Source: a bacterium
GTDB taxonomy: Bacteria > Spirochaetota > UBA4802 > UBA5550
Direction: 5' to 3'
DNA: 10,171 nt
Assembly: GCA_024224995.1 (NCBI GenBank)
Contig: JAAENB010000735.1
Coordinates: 1-10,171 of the forward strand
Below, piece after piece: positions 1 through 7,600 of this stretch. The notes beneath the pieces were generated by a model. That model was not told the DNA's origin. It did not search any database and was given only the letters and a program-made list of their open reading frames with translations. Every line of letters begins with the position of its first letter. Within the stretch, counting starts at the first letter, position 1. The translations under genes and the position numbers were made by a program.

Positions 1-45
1 AGCACATCTCAGTATATACATAAATCCTATCTTCACAATCCTCCC

Positions 46-190
46 GTTTCGGCTCCGCTCAACGTCCGGCTTTTCTACACAGGGTCGTTTCGGCTCCGAA
101 GTGACTCAGAACAACTACTCAAACATACACTCAACAAAAAGGCGGTGCATTTGCAAGTAAAATTTTCAAAAATACGCTGGTTTCGGCTCC
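46..190. repeat. Scattered inverted partial copies of the upstream repeat
   Basis: The 11-base word GTTTCGGCTCC occurs at 46-56, 87-97 and 180-190. It resembles the reverse complement of the core of the 39-bp repeat at 201-239, with GTTTC in place of ACTTC. The copy at 46-70 continues into a longer reversed match that ends in GTCCGGC. These look like decayed or partial insertions of one repeat family in both orientations. No coding signal accompanies them. Their function is unknown. Confidence 0.6.
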
Positions 191-200
191 ACACAAAACC

Positions 201-239
201 AGCCGGACACTGAGCGGAGCCGAAGTGCCGGACTTTACA
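201..239. repeat. 39-bp hairpin repeat, copy 1
   Basis: This copy is identical over 39 bases to 292-330, and the match continues for six more bases with one mismatch. Within it, 203-211 pairs with 224-231 (CCGG-CACT against AGTG-CCGG, with A207 bulged), leaving a 12-base loop. This is a typical short palindromic intergenic repeat. It lies over 300 bases upstream of the first gene and outside the likely promoter. Confidence 0.85.
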
Positions 240-252
240 GCAAAGCCCCCTT

Positions 253-293
253 CCCAACACAACCCCTCCCAACACAACCCCTCCCAACACAAG
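253..293. repeat. 15-bp C-rich minisatellite, about 2.7 copies
   Basis: The unit CCCAACACAACCCCT occurs at 253-267 and 268-282, with a partial copy from 283. It fills the space between the two identical 39-bp hairpin repeats. It is strongly C-rich on the + strand and is probably replication slippage. No function is evident. Confidence 0.85.
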
Positions 294-330
294 CCGGACA
301 CTGAGCGGAGCCGAAGTGCCGGACTTTACA
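292..330. repeat. 39-bp hairpin repeat, copy 2
   Basis: Exact copy of 201-239 in the same orientation, with a start-to-start distance of 91 bases. The hairpin arms are at 294-302 and 315-322. Perfect identity between two non-coding copies suggests recent duplication or gene conversion. Confidence 0.85.
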
Positions 331-444
331 ACAAAGATCTCTTTTTAAAACTACTCAAACGTACACTAAACAAAAAGTGGTGATATTTGCAAGAAAATTT
401 TCTACAACGATCAACTTTTAGTGCAAAAGTCACTTTTCCAACAC

Positions 445-477
445 CAGCCGGTCACTGAGCCGGAGCCGAAGCGGCCG
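445..477. repeat. Diverged third copy of the hairpin repeat
   Basis: This starts AGCCGGTCACTGAGCCGGAG and follows the 201-239 repeat with substitutions and a one-base insertion. It is the copy nearest the promoter, ending about 20 bases before the -35 hexamer. It follows the second AT-rich block, as copy 1 follows the first. Confidence 0.65.
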
Positions 478-498
478 AATTAATAAAACATTAATAAG

Positions 499-528
499 TT
501 GACAACCCCACCCCTCTTTTTTTAAAAT
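499..528 (+). promoter_or_regulatory. Probable sigma-70-type promoter of the cluster
   Basis: A perfect -35 hexamer TTGACA (499-504) is followed after 18 bases by TAAAAT (523-528), which matches five of six bases of the consensus -10. Transcription would start near 535, leaving a leader of about 35-40 bases before the ATG at 572. Upstream, the word TTAATAA occurs twice (480-486 and 491-497), 11 bases apart. It could be an UP-like A/T element or an operator half-site pair, but this is inference. Confidence 0.55.
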
Positions 529-571
529 TAAACCTGTATTTCTACACAACTCTATAATTTGGAGCAAAAAA

Positions 572-1645
572 ATGAGTGAATCGATCAAGTTAAAAGCCAC
601 AGCAATAGGCAGTTTTCCGCACCCAAACGCGAAAGAAGCCCTGGATCTCATATTCAAATCGATCCCTGAGGCGCCAATCTGGCCGCAATTGCCAACACGG
701 GCCTTAAATGAGCAGATGGAAATCCAGTATTCCGAAGGAATACCGAGAGTAGTCATAGATAATGATAAAAAACGGATGTATTTCGATACAACGGGCGATT
801 ATTCCGAAGAATTCGGGGAATTTTACGAAACATATATGACGGCAATGGACCCCGACGACGGAGACGGCGACTGCAGTGCAATGGCAATAAGCCAGGAGTT
901 TTCAGAGGGGATATACGCTTTTGAAGAGCGTTTAAAGGCAGAGGGCAAAAAATACCCTTTGCTTAAAGTGCATACAACAGGCCCCTGCTCATTCGCCCTC
1001 ACTGTAGTGGATGAGAACAAGCGGGCGATCTATTATAATGAAGAATTCCGTGATATAATAATCAAAGCCCTGGCAATGAAGTGCCGGTGGCAGATCCAAA
1101 AATTCAGCCAGTACGCGGAAAAAGTGATCTGTTTCATAGATGAGCCTATATTGTCGGCGTTTGGCTCGTCGACCTATATATCGGTAAAAAGAGAAGATGT
1201 GGTAGCGGCAATAAATGAGGTAGTAGAGGCAATTCATGCTGATAATGGACTTGCAGGGGTTCACTGCTGCGGCAATACGGATTGGAGTCTTTTAATCGAC
1301 GGGGGAGTTGATATAATCAATTTTGACGCGTTCGAGTTCGGCGAGACAATCGCGCTTTACCCGGAAGCGGTAAAGGGACATATTGAAAAGGGCGGAATAC
1401 TGGCCTGGGGAATAGTGCCCACATCAGCGGCAGTGAAGGACCAGACAGTAGAAACCTTATCGGCCCAGTTCGATACTCTCACGGATCACCTGGCGGAAAA
1501 AACCGGAATGGATAAACAGAAGATCCTCGCGAATTCAATTATCACCCCATCGTGCGGAACCGGGTCTCTGGGAGTTGAGCTTGCGGAGGCGGTATTTACG
1601 ACCCTCCATGATCTTTCAGCGCACTTAAAAGATACCTATAAGTAA
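572..1645 (+). CDS. MesB-like core methionine synthase (MetE C-terminal domain family)
   Basis: Predicted to move a methyl group to homocysteine to form methionine, probably from a corrinoid protein rather than from methyl-folate. At 357 residues it is a single barrel domain like the C-terminal half of MetE and lacks the N-terminal folate-binding half. Visible family signatures are GSFPH (residues 13-17), the substrate loop FIDEP (188-192), and a zinc site made of H231 with C233 (in GVHCCGN), an acidic residue at D252 or E255, and C328 in TPSCGTGSLG. The start is supported by GGAG at 561-564, seven bases before the ATG. It leads a cluster that encodes the corrinoid iron-sulfur protein. This fits the MesB family of core methionine synthases, which occurs in anaerobes with the Wood-Ljungdahl pathway and is predicted to take methyl groups from that protein. 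A different corrinoid-dependent methyl acceptor remains possible. Family is firm; the exact substrate is inferred. Confidence 0.75.
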   Translation: MSESIKLKATAIGSFPHPNAKEALDLIFKSIPEAPIWPQLPTRALNEQMEIQYSEGIPRVVIDNDKKRMYFDTTGDYSEEFGEFYETYMTAMDPDDGDGDCSAMAISQEFSEGIYAFEERLKAEGKKYPLLKVHTTGPCSFALTVVDENKRAIYYNEEFRDIIIKALAMKCRWQIQKFSQYAEKVICFIDEPILSAFGSSTYISVKREDVVAAINEVVEAIHADNGLAGVHCCGNTDWSLLIDGGVDIINFDAFEFGETIALYPEAVKGHIEKGGILAWGIVPTSAAVKDQTVETLSAQFDTLTDHLAEKTGMDKQKILANSIITPSCGTGSLGVELAEAVFTTLHDLSAHLKDTYK

Positions 1646-1669
1646 GCGATAAGTAATCTATAAGTAACA
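1637..1669 (+). repeat. 11-bp tandem repeat (three copies) over a stop codon
   Basis: Three tandem units, 1637-1647, 1648-1658 and 1659-1669, share the pattern (T/G)ATAAGTAA plus two bases. The first contains the TAA stop of the MesB-like gene. Because 11 is not a multiple of three, the TAAs at 1643, 1654 and 1665 fall in three different frames. The repeat directly precedes the AGGGAG that serves the next gene. Confidence 0.7.
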
Positions 1670-1692
1670 AAAGGGAGTACCCATTAAAAATC

Positions 1693-2463
1693 ATGAGCTA
1701 TACAATAGCGATAACCGGCAAAGGCGGCTGTGGAAAAACAACCATAGCCGGTTTGCTCATATGGAGTCTCACGAAAAACGGGCATGCCCCGGTTTTGGCA
1801 GTGGATGCCGATCCAAACTCCTGTTTGGATGTAGTGCTGGGAGTGGAAGTGGAAAAATCCATTGGAACAGTACGGGAAGAGGCGCTGGACAGTGCTTCAA
1901 AAGGATTGGTAACAGGGATAACAAAAAAAGAGCTCCTGGAGCTGAAGATAGCGGAAAGCCTGGTGGAAGCGGAAGATTTCGACCTGGTGGCAATGGGACG
2001 GCCCGAAGGACCGGGCTGTTATTGTTATGCCAACAATGTACTGCGGGATGTTATAGGCGAGCTTGCCCAGAGTTATCCCTATATTGTCATTGACAATGAA
2101 GCAGGCCTGGAAAATCTATCCCGGAGAATCGTATCAAAGATAGACCTGCTTGTTTTAGTGGGAGACCCGTCGAAAAACGGGGTACGGGCAATACAGCGGC
2201 TCTACGACCTTGCCGGAGAAATGAAAGTTGAATACAAAAAAATAGCGATAATTATCAACCGGCTCTATCACGACACTATTCCCGAAGAGATAAGCACTTT
2301 CGCGGAAGAAATAAAGGCCGATTTTTTACTTGCCATTCCGGAAGACGGAACAATCGGGGAATGGGGAGAGAGAGGAGAAAGTCTCAGGACCCTTTCGGGG
2401 AAGAATGAGGTAGTGCGGAAGATAGATGAGTTTATAGGGGATGAGAAGATTGGGATAGGTTGA
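1693..2463 (+). CDS. cooC: CooC/AcsF-family nickel-insertion ATPase for CODH/ACS
   Basis: A MinD/ParA-type P-loop ATPase thought to load nickel into the CODH C-cluster and/or the ACS A-cluster, using ATP-driven dimerisation in the cytoplasm. The 256 residues match the family's usual size. A deviant Walker A motif GKGGCGKTT lies at residues 9-17, DADPN (38-42) follows as switch I, and DNEAG (134-138) is the switch II region. The CooC hallmark C-x-C metal-binding pair is present as C109 and C111 in PGCYC, which separates it from plain MinD or NifH relatives. The ATG at 1693 is preceded by AGGGAG (1672-1677) at a rather long spacing of about 15 bases, so translation may be partly coupled to the gene ending 47 bases upstream. 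It sits directly before the CODH gene, as expected for its client. Whether it serves CODH (CooC), ACS (AcsF) or both cannot be told from sequence. Confidence 0.92.
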   Translation: MSYTIAITGKGGCGKTTIAGLLIWSLTKNGHAPVLAVDADPNSCLDVVLGVEVEKSIGTVREEALDSASKGLVTGITKKELLELKIAESLVEAEDFDLVAMGRPEGPGCYCYANNVLRDVIGELAQSYPYIVIDNEAGLENLSRRIVSKIDLLVLVGDPSKNGVRAIQRLYDLAGEMKVEYKKIAIIINRLYHDTIPEEISTFAEEIKADFLLAIPEDGTIGEWGERGESLRTLSGKNEVVRKIDEFIGDEKIGIG

Positions 2464-2485
2464 ATCTATGAGTCTTCTCGTTCAG

Positions 2486-2630
2486 CCCCCTGATCCCCCA
2501 GAGGGGGCACGAGTGAAGGTTTTTATATAGTAACAAGTGGCTAACACTAAAATAATTTTGTTTTATATATAAAAAGCTCTCTTTTTACAAAAAAAACCCT
2601 ATCACGTGCCCCCTCCGGGGGATCAGGGGG
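2486..2630. repeat. Inverted-repeat element, 26-bp arms (possible MITE or paired REP)
   Basis: Arms 2486-2511 and 2605-2630 are reverse complements over 26 bases with a single mismatch (A2500 opposite C2616). A looser match extends about 15 bases inwards. Each arm is itself a small hairpin (CCCCC-AGA-GGGGG; CCCCC-TCC-GGGGG), as in paired REP units. The AT-rich centre contains the 14-bp palindrome TTTTATATATAAAA (2561-2574). It fills most of the 216-base gap between the CooC-like and CODH genes. No target-site duplication is clear. It might reduce read-through or set the mRNA ratio, but that is inference. Confidence 0.8.
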
Positions 2631-2679
2631 GAAAAAAAAGAAAGCTGAAAGACTTACTAACGACAACAAGGAGCACACA

Positions 2680-4629
2680 ATGTCACAAGATATAAAAAGG
2701 CCCGAGGACCGGGCTTCGGACCCGGCCTCGATAGAAGCGCTGAAAAAAGCCGAGCAGGACCAGGTAGAATTAAGTTTCTCACGAATGGATGCCCAGTCCC
2801 GGCAGTGCGGTTTCGGCACAAGCGGCGTCTGCTGCAAGATCTGCCACATGGGTCCATGCCGAATAACAAAAAAATCACCCCTGGGAGTATGCGGCGCGGA
2901 CGAGCATACAATAGCAGCGAGAAATTTTCTGCGTGAAGTGGCAGCGGGAACGGCAGCTCATTCCGATCACGGCCGACATCTGGTACTCCTGCTCAAAAAA
3001 ATAGCCCGCGGCGAAGGCGGCGGATATGTACTCAAGGACAGGAAAGCGCTGCTGCAATCGGCGCAAAAATATAACATTGAAACAACGGACCGCAGCGATA
3101 ATGATATCGCACTTGATCTTGCCGATATATTTTTAAAGGAGTTTACCTCCCAGGAAGAGACCCTGGAAACCCTGAAGCTGGCGCCCTTGAAACGCCAGGG
3201 ACTATGGGAGCGGAGCGAGGCCGCACCCGAAGGGATCGACCGAATGGTAGTGGAGTCAATGCACCGGACCACCATGGGAGTGGACCACGATTACCGGAGT
3301 ATACTCATGCACGCCTTCAGAACCGCTCTTTCCGACGGCTGGGGCGGATCACGGGTAGCCAGCATGGTGTCGGATATATTGTTCGGCACACCAAGCCCCG
3401 TAAAGAGCGCGGCCAACCTCGGGGTTCTTGAAGAAAAGACCGTAAACGTTCTGGTACACGGACACGAGCCCGCGCTTTCGGAAATGCTGCACGCGGCATC
3501 AATGGACCCGGAAATAAAAGAATACACAAAAACCGTGGGAGCCAACGGCGTCACCCTTGCGGGGATATGCTGCACCGCCAATGAAATACTCATGCGCCAC
3601 GGAATACCCATCGCCGGAAGCTTTTTGCAGCAGGAACTGGCAATCGTAACGGGAGCAGTAGAGATGATGGTTATAGATGTGCAATGCTGCATGCCGGGAC
3701 TGCCCGATGTAGCCGGAGCATATCACACCGATATTGTATCGACCAGTGAAATAGCCAGAACCATCGGAGCGGACCAGGTCAACTTCAGTACGGACCAGGC
3801 ATATAACAACGCGAAGGATCTGCTAAAACGGGCAATCGATAATTATAAAAACCGGGTACCGGAAAAGGTAGCGATCCCTACCCACTCCAGTCCCTTAGTG
3901 GCGGGATTTAGCGTGGACGCCATAAAATACATGTTGGGCGGAACATACCGCGCGTCATTCAGGCCTCTGAACGATGCCATAATTGAAGGGCGGATCAAGG
4001 GAGTAGCCGGGATCGTAGGCTGCAACAATCCCAAGAGTCAAATAGATGATTACACAAACAAGCTAACCAAAATACTGCTGGAAAACGATATACTGGTACT
4101 TAAGACCGGGTGCGCGGCAATCGCGTCGGCAAAGCAGGGAATGCTCACCCCGGAAAAGGCGCTGGAAGCAGCGGGGCCGGGACTCCGGTCGGTGTGTGAA
4201 ACCGTAGGAATGCCGCCGGTGCTGCATATGGGAAGCTGCGTGGACAATTCACGGCTTCTTGAAGCCGCAACGGAGATAGTACTTGAAGGCGGCCTGGGAG
4301 AGGATTTGTCCGATATCCCTGTAGTGGGAGCGGCCCCGGAATGGATGAGTGAAAAAGCAATAGCAATCGGCTGTTATTTTGTAGCCTCAGGAGTGGATGT
4401 AGTACTGGGGAATCCCTTTTACGTATCGGGATCGGACAAAGTAAGCGGGTATTTACATGAAGATATAAAAGAAACATTCGGCGCTTCTTTTCATCTGCGG
4501 GAAGAACCGGAAGAAGCAGCCAGAGCGATACTGGAACTAATAAACGAACGACGTGACCGGCTTGGAATAAACCGAAAAGCCGAACGAAAACTAATGGATA
4601 TGAAAGATAGGAGAGCACACCATGTCTAA
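2680..4629 (+). CDS. acsA: Ni-Fe carbon monoxide dehydrogenase catalytic subunit (CooS/AcsA)
   Basis: Interconverts CO2 and CO at the Ni-Fe-S C-cluster and feeds CO through the complex to acetyl-CoA synthase. At 649 residues it is the normal length. Cluster ligands can be read off: C43 and C51 for the shared D-cluster; C52, C55, C60 and C71 for the B-cluster; and H262 (in HGHEP), C297/C298 (GICCTAN), C336/C337 (VQCCMPG), C448 (GCNN), C478 (TGCAA) and C520 (GSCVDN) for the C-cluster. The proton-relay histidines H94, H97 and H100 (HSDHGRH) and catalytic K559 (SEKA) are present, so the enzyme looks fully active. AAGGAG at 2668-2673, six bases before the ATG, fixes the start. Its end overlaps the synthase fusion by 8 bases, which implies translational coupling and near-equal synthesis. 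The synthase partner argues for the AcsA role rather than a stand-alone CooS. The loop between C60 and C71 is slightly short compared with the well-studied enzymes. Confidence 0.97.
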   Translation: MSQDIKRPEDRASDPASIEALKKAEQDQVELSFSRMDAQSRQCGFGTSGVCCKICHMGPCRITKKSPLGVCGADEHTIAARNFLREVAAGTAAHSDHGRHLVLLLKKIARGEGGGYVLKDRKALLQSAQKYNIETTDRSDNDIALDLADIFLKEFTSQEETLETLKLAPLKRQGLWERSEAAPEGIDRMVVESMHRTTMGVDHDYRSILMHAFRTALSDGWGGSRVASMVSDILFGTPSPVKSAANLGVLEEKTVNVLVHGHEPALSEMLHAASMDPEIKEYTKTVGANGVTLAGICCTANEILMRHGIPIAGSFLQQELAIVTGAVEMMVIDVQCCMPGLPDVAGAYHTDIVSTSEIARTIGADQVNFSTDQAYNNAKDLLKRAIDNYKNRVPEKVAIPTHSSPLVAGFSVDAIKYMLGGTYRASFRPLNDAIIEGRIKGVAGIVGCNNPKSQIDDYTNKLTKILLENDILVLKTGCAAIASAKQGMLTPEKALEAAGPGLRSVCETVGMPPVLHMGSCVDNSRLLEAATEIVLEGGLGEDLSDIPVVGAAPEWMSEKAIAIGCYFVASGVDVVLGNPFYVSGSDKVSGYLHEDIKETFGASFHLREEPEEAARAILELINERRDRLGINRKAERKLMDMKDRRAHHV

Positions 4630-7600
4630 ACTGATCTGCGCCAGCGCCATAGACGGCGCCACAGCATGGGTAGCCCGTGCCGAAGCAAAACTTGATGAAG
4701 CGATTAAAGCAAAAGGGGAATCGTACGAAATAGGATTTCCCGACACCGCATATTATTTACCGGTAATATATTCTTTTACCGGCGAGAAGATGGAAACCCT
4801 TGCCGGTCTCCGGACCATTTTACGAAAGGCAAAGGAACTGCTGCCGCTGCGGCCGTCGGATGAGGTATGGCTTCCCTACCTGGGAAACACGCTCGATGCC
4901 GGGGTGGCGGCCCTGTTCAGCTGCGAAATAATTGAAGTCTGTAAATACGTAATTGGTCCAAATCCCATACAGGGGATCTGGGAAGGCGCGGCAAACGACA
5001 TTGTTATGCGGGAGCGGGGAATTGAATTCGTGGACGGAACCGCACCGGGCTTCGCGGCAATTACCGGCGCGGCGCCCACGAACGAGATTGCCGTAAAAAT
5101 AGCCCGGGAATTACAGGAAAAAAATATATATATTTTTATGGCCGGTTCCACAAACGGAAAACAGTTCGCGGAACAGCTGTCGGAAGAAGGCGTGCAGCTG
5201 GGCTGGGAATCGAGGCTGGTCCCTTTTGGGGAGGATGTTTCGGCTCTTATTTACGCCCTGGGATTCGCCAACAGGGCAGCGCTCTCATTCGGCGGCGTAA
5301 AGCCGGGCGATTTTCACAGCAACCTGAAATACAACAAAGAGCGGATCTTTGCCTTTGTTATGGCCCTGGGAGAAGTGGACGCGGAAAAATATTCCGTAGC
5401 GGCAGGAGCGCTTAATTACGGCTTTCCCGTAATAGCCGACACCGACATACCGGAAATCCTTCCCTCGGGCGTCTGTACCTATGAGCATGTTGTTTCCAAT
5501 ATTCCCTATGACAATATTGTCGATAAAGCTCTGGAAGTGCGCGGCTGTAAAGTAAAGATCAGCAAAGTACCCATCCCCGCGGCTTACGGCCCGGCTTTTG
5601 AAGGAGAACGGATTAGAAAGCAGGAAACCCATGTGGAATTCGGCGGGAACATAACCAGCGCTTTTGAATTTGTCACCTCCGTGGAAATGGACGAAATTGA
5701 AGATGGTGAAATAGAAATAATCGGCAGCGATATTGACGCGCTCGAACCGGGCAGCGCCCTTCCCCTGGCAATCTGGGTGGAAGTAGCCGGCCGGAAGATG
5801 CAGCCCGATTTTGAATCGATCCTGGAACGGCAGATACATCATTTAATTAATGGGGCCGAAGGGATCTGGCATATGGGCCAGCGGGATATTGTGTGGACAA
5901 GGTTTTCAAAAGACGGCTTTGCCAAAGGGCTTCGCCTGCGTCATTACGGCGACATTCTCCACGCGAAACTGCTTTCCAATTACCCGGCAATTGTAGACAA
6001 GGTAAAGGTAACCCTTATTACCGACAAGGCTGAAGTAGAAAAAAGACTGGCCCATGCCCGCACGGTTTATATAGAACGAAACAAGCGCCTCGAATCAATG
6101 ACCGATGAAGCAGTAGAGACTTTTTATTCCTGTCTCCTGTGCCAGTCGTTCGCGCCCGATCATGTGTGTGTAATTACGCCCGAGCGGCTTGGCCTTTGCG
6201 GAGCTTATAACTGGCTGGACGGAAAAGCCGCGTTTGAAATTGACGAGACCGGGCCAAACCAGCCCGTGAAAAAAGGAACGCTTCTTGACCCGGTAAAAGG
6301 AATCTGGGAAGGGGTAAACGACTATGTTTATTCCAATTCACATAAAACCGTAGAAAATTTCTGCATGTATTCAATCATGGACCGGCCTCTTACGAGCTGC
6401 GGCTGTTTCGAAGCCATTTGCGCTTATGTCCCCGAATGCAACGGCATCATGGTGGTAAACCGTGAATATACCGGCGATACGCCAATAGGCATGACCTTTT
6501 CTTCCCTTGCGGGAGATGTCGGCGGCGGAATGCAGACTCCCGGGTTTATGGGAATTGGAAAGGTCTTTTTAACATCACGAAAATTCCTCTATGCCGAAGG
6601 CGGGCATAAGCGCCTTGTATGGATGCCCAAAGAACTGAAAGAGACTCTTGCCGAAGATTTAAAACAGGTTTTTGAGCGTGAAGAGATGCCCGGATTCCTT
6701 GACAAAATCGCGGATGAAACCATTGCCATTGACCCCGGAGAGATCCGGTCCTTTATGGAAAAAGAAAAGCACCCTGCCCTTTCCATGGAAGACATGACTG
6801 TGTTTTCCGAATCGGAAAGCGCTCCGGCAGCGGTTGAAGCGCCAACTAACACAGAAGAAGCGGCAGCTCCGGCCGTACCGGAAGCAGCAACAGAAATAAA
6901 AACTGCGGACATTGCGGCGCTAAAGTCGGAGCTTATGGCGGACTTAAAAGCGGAAATGCAATCCGAGCTGAAAAGCACTCTAACCAAAGAGATTGTTGGT
7001 GAGATCATTGGCGTGCTGGGAGAAAAATTCCTGGGAGAAAAACCTTCTTCCGCAGGAACAGGTACCGCAGACAAAACTGACACGGGTTCTGCAACAGAAA
7101 AACAGAAAATTCCTGCGGCAGGGGAGCGCCTGGCAGCGATCAAATCATATTCAATTAAAAAAGAATCCTGGGATGTACCGGTTCACCGGGTAACGCTGGG
7201 TGCCGCTGCAAAAGACGGCGGCACCAGGGGGCTTACCTATGAAATAGGCGGCGCCACAACCATGCCCTTCCATACCTGGGAAGGCGAGATGCCGAACCGG
7301 CCTCTTGTTGCCATGGAAGTGTTCGACAAAGTGGGAGAAAAATATCCCCAGGTATTGCGAAAACAATGGGGAGACCTGTTAAACGATCCCGCGGCTATGG
7401 CCAAAACCTGTGTTGAAAAATACGGAGCCGACCTTATTAGCATTCGCCTTGAAGGAACCCACCCTGAAAAAGGGGACATTTCACCGGAAGATTCTCTGAA
7501 GCTGGTAAAATCGGTTCTTTCGGCTGTTGATGTTCCCTGTATTATTACGGGTCACAATCATTATGAGAAAATAAACGAGGTCATGAAAGAAGTAGCCCGG

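Larger units (their letters stand above)
113..402. repeat. Diverged ~54-bp direct repeat (113-167 and 349-402)
   Basis: An AT-rich block beginning AACTACTCAAAC and ending AAAATTTTC is present at 113-167 and again at 349-402, differing at a handful of positions and by small indels. Each copy is followed within about 40-50 bases by an AGCCGG hairpin repeat (201-239 and 445-477). The whole stretch 113-477 therefore reads as a duplicated two-part module (AT block plus GC hairpin), with an extra hairpin copy at 292-330 between the units. The duplication is visible directly. Its origin and role are not. Confidence 0.7.

Noticed and set aside
75..290. 71-residue reading frame on the - strand
   Set aside because: It runs through the minisatellite and hairpin repeats, and its Gly-Val-Leu repeat comes from the 15-bp unit. 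It has no family likeness.
201..330. Possible CRISPR array
   Set aside because: Only two identical copies exist, with a low-complexity spacer. The repeat is a hairpin found also in decayed and inverted forms nearby, and no cas genes are present.
553..558. TATAAT just before the first gene as the main -10 box
   Set aside because: No -35 hexamer lies at a suitable distance, and a transcript from it would begin at or past the ribosome site. The TTGACA/TAAAAT pair upstream is better.
4145..4618. 157-residue frame on the - strand
   Set aside because: It lies entirely antisense to the conserved C-terminal half of CODH, and no recognisable domain is seen.
6589..7143. 184-residue frame on the - strand
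   Set aside because: It is antisense to the end of AcsB and the Ala/Glu-rich linker. The Ser/Ala-rich product is what the reverse complement of such a tract gives.
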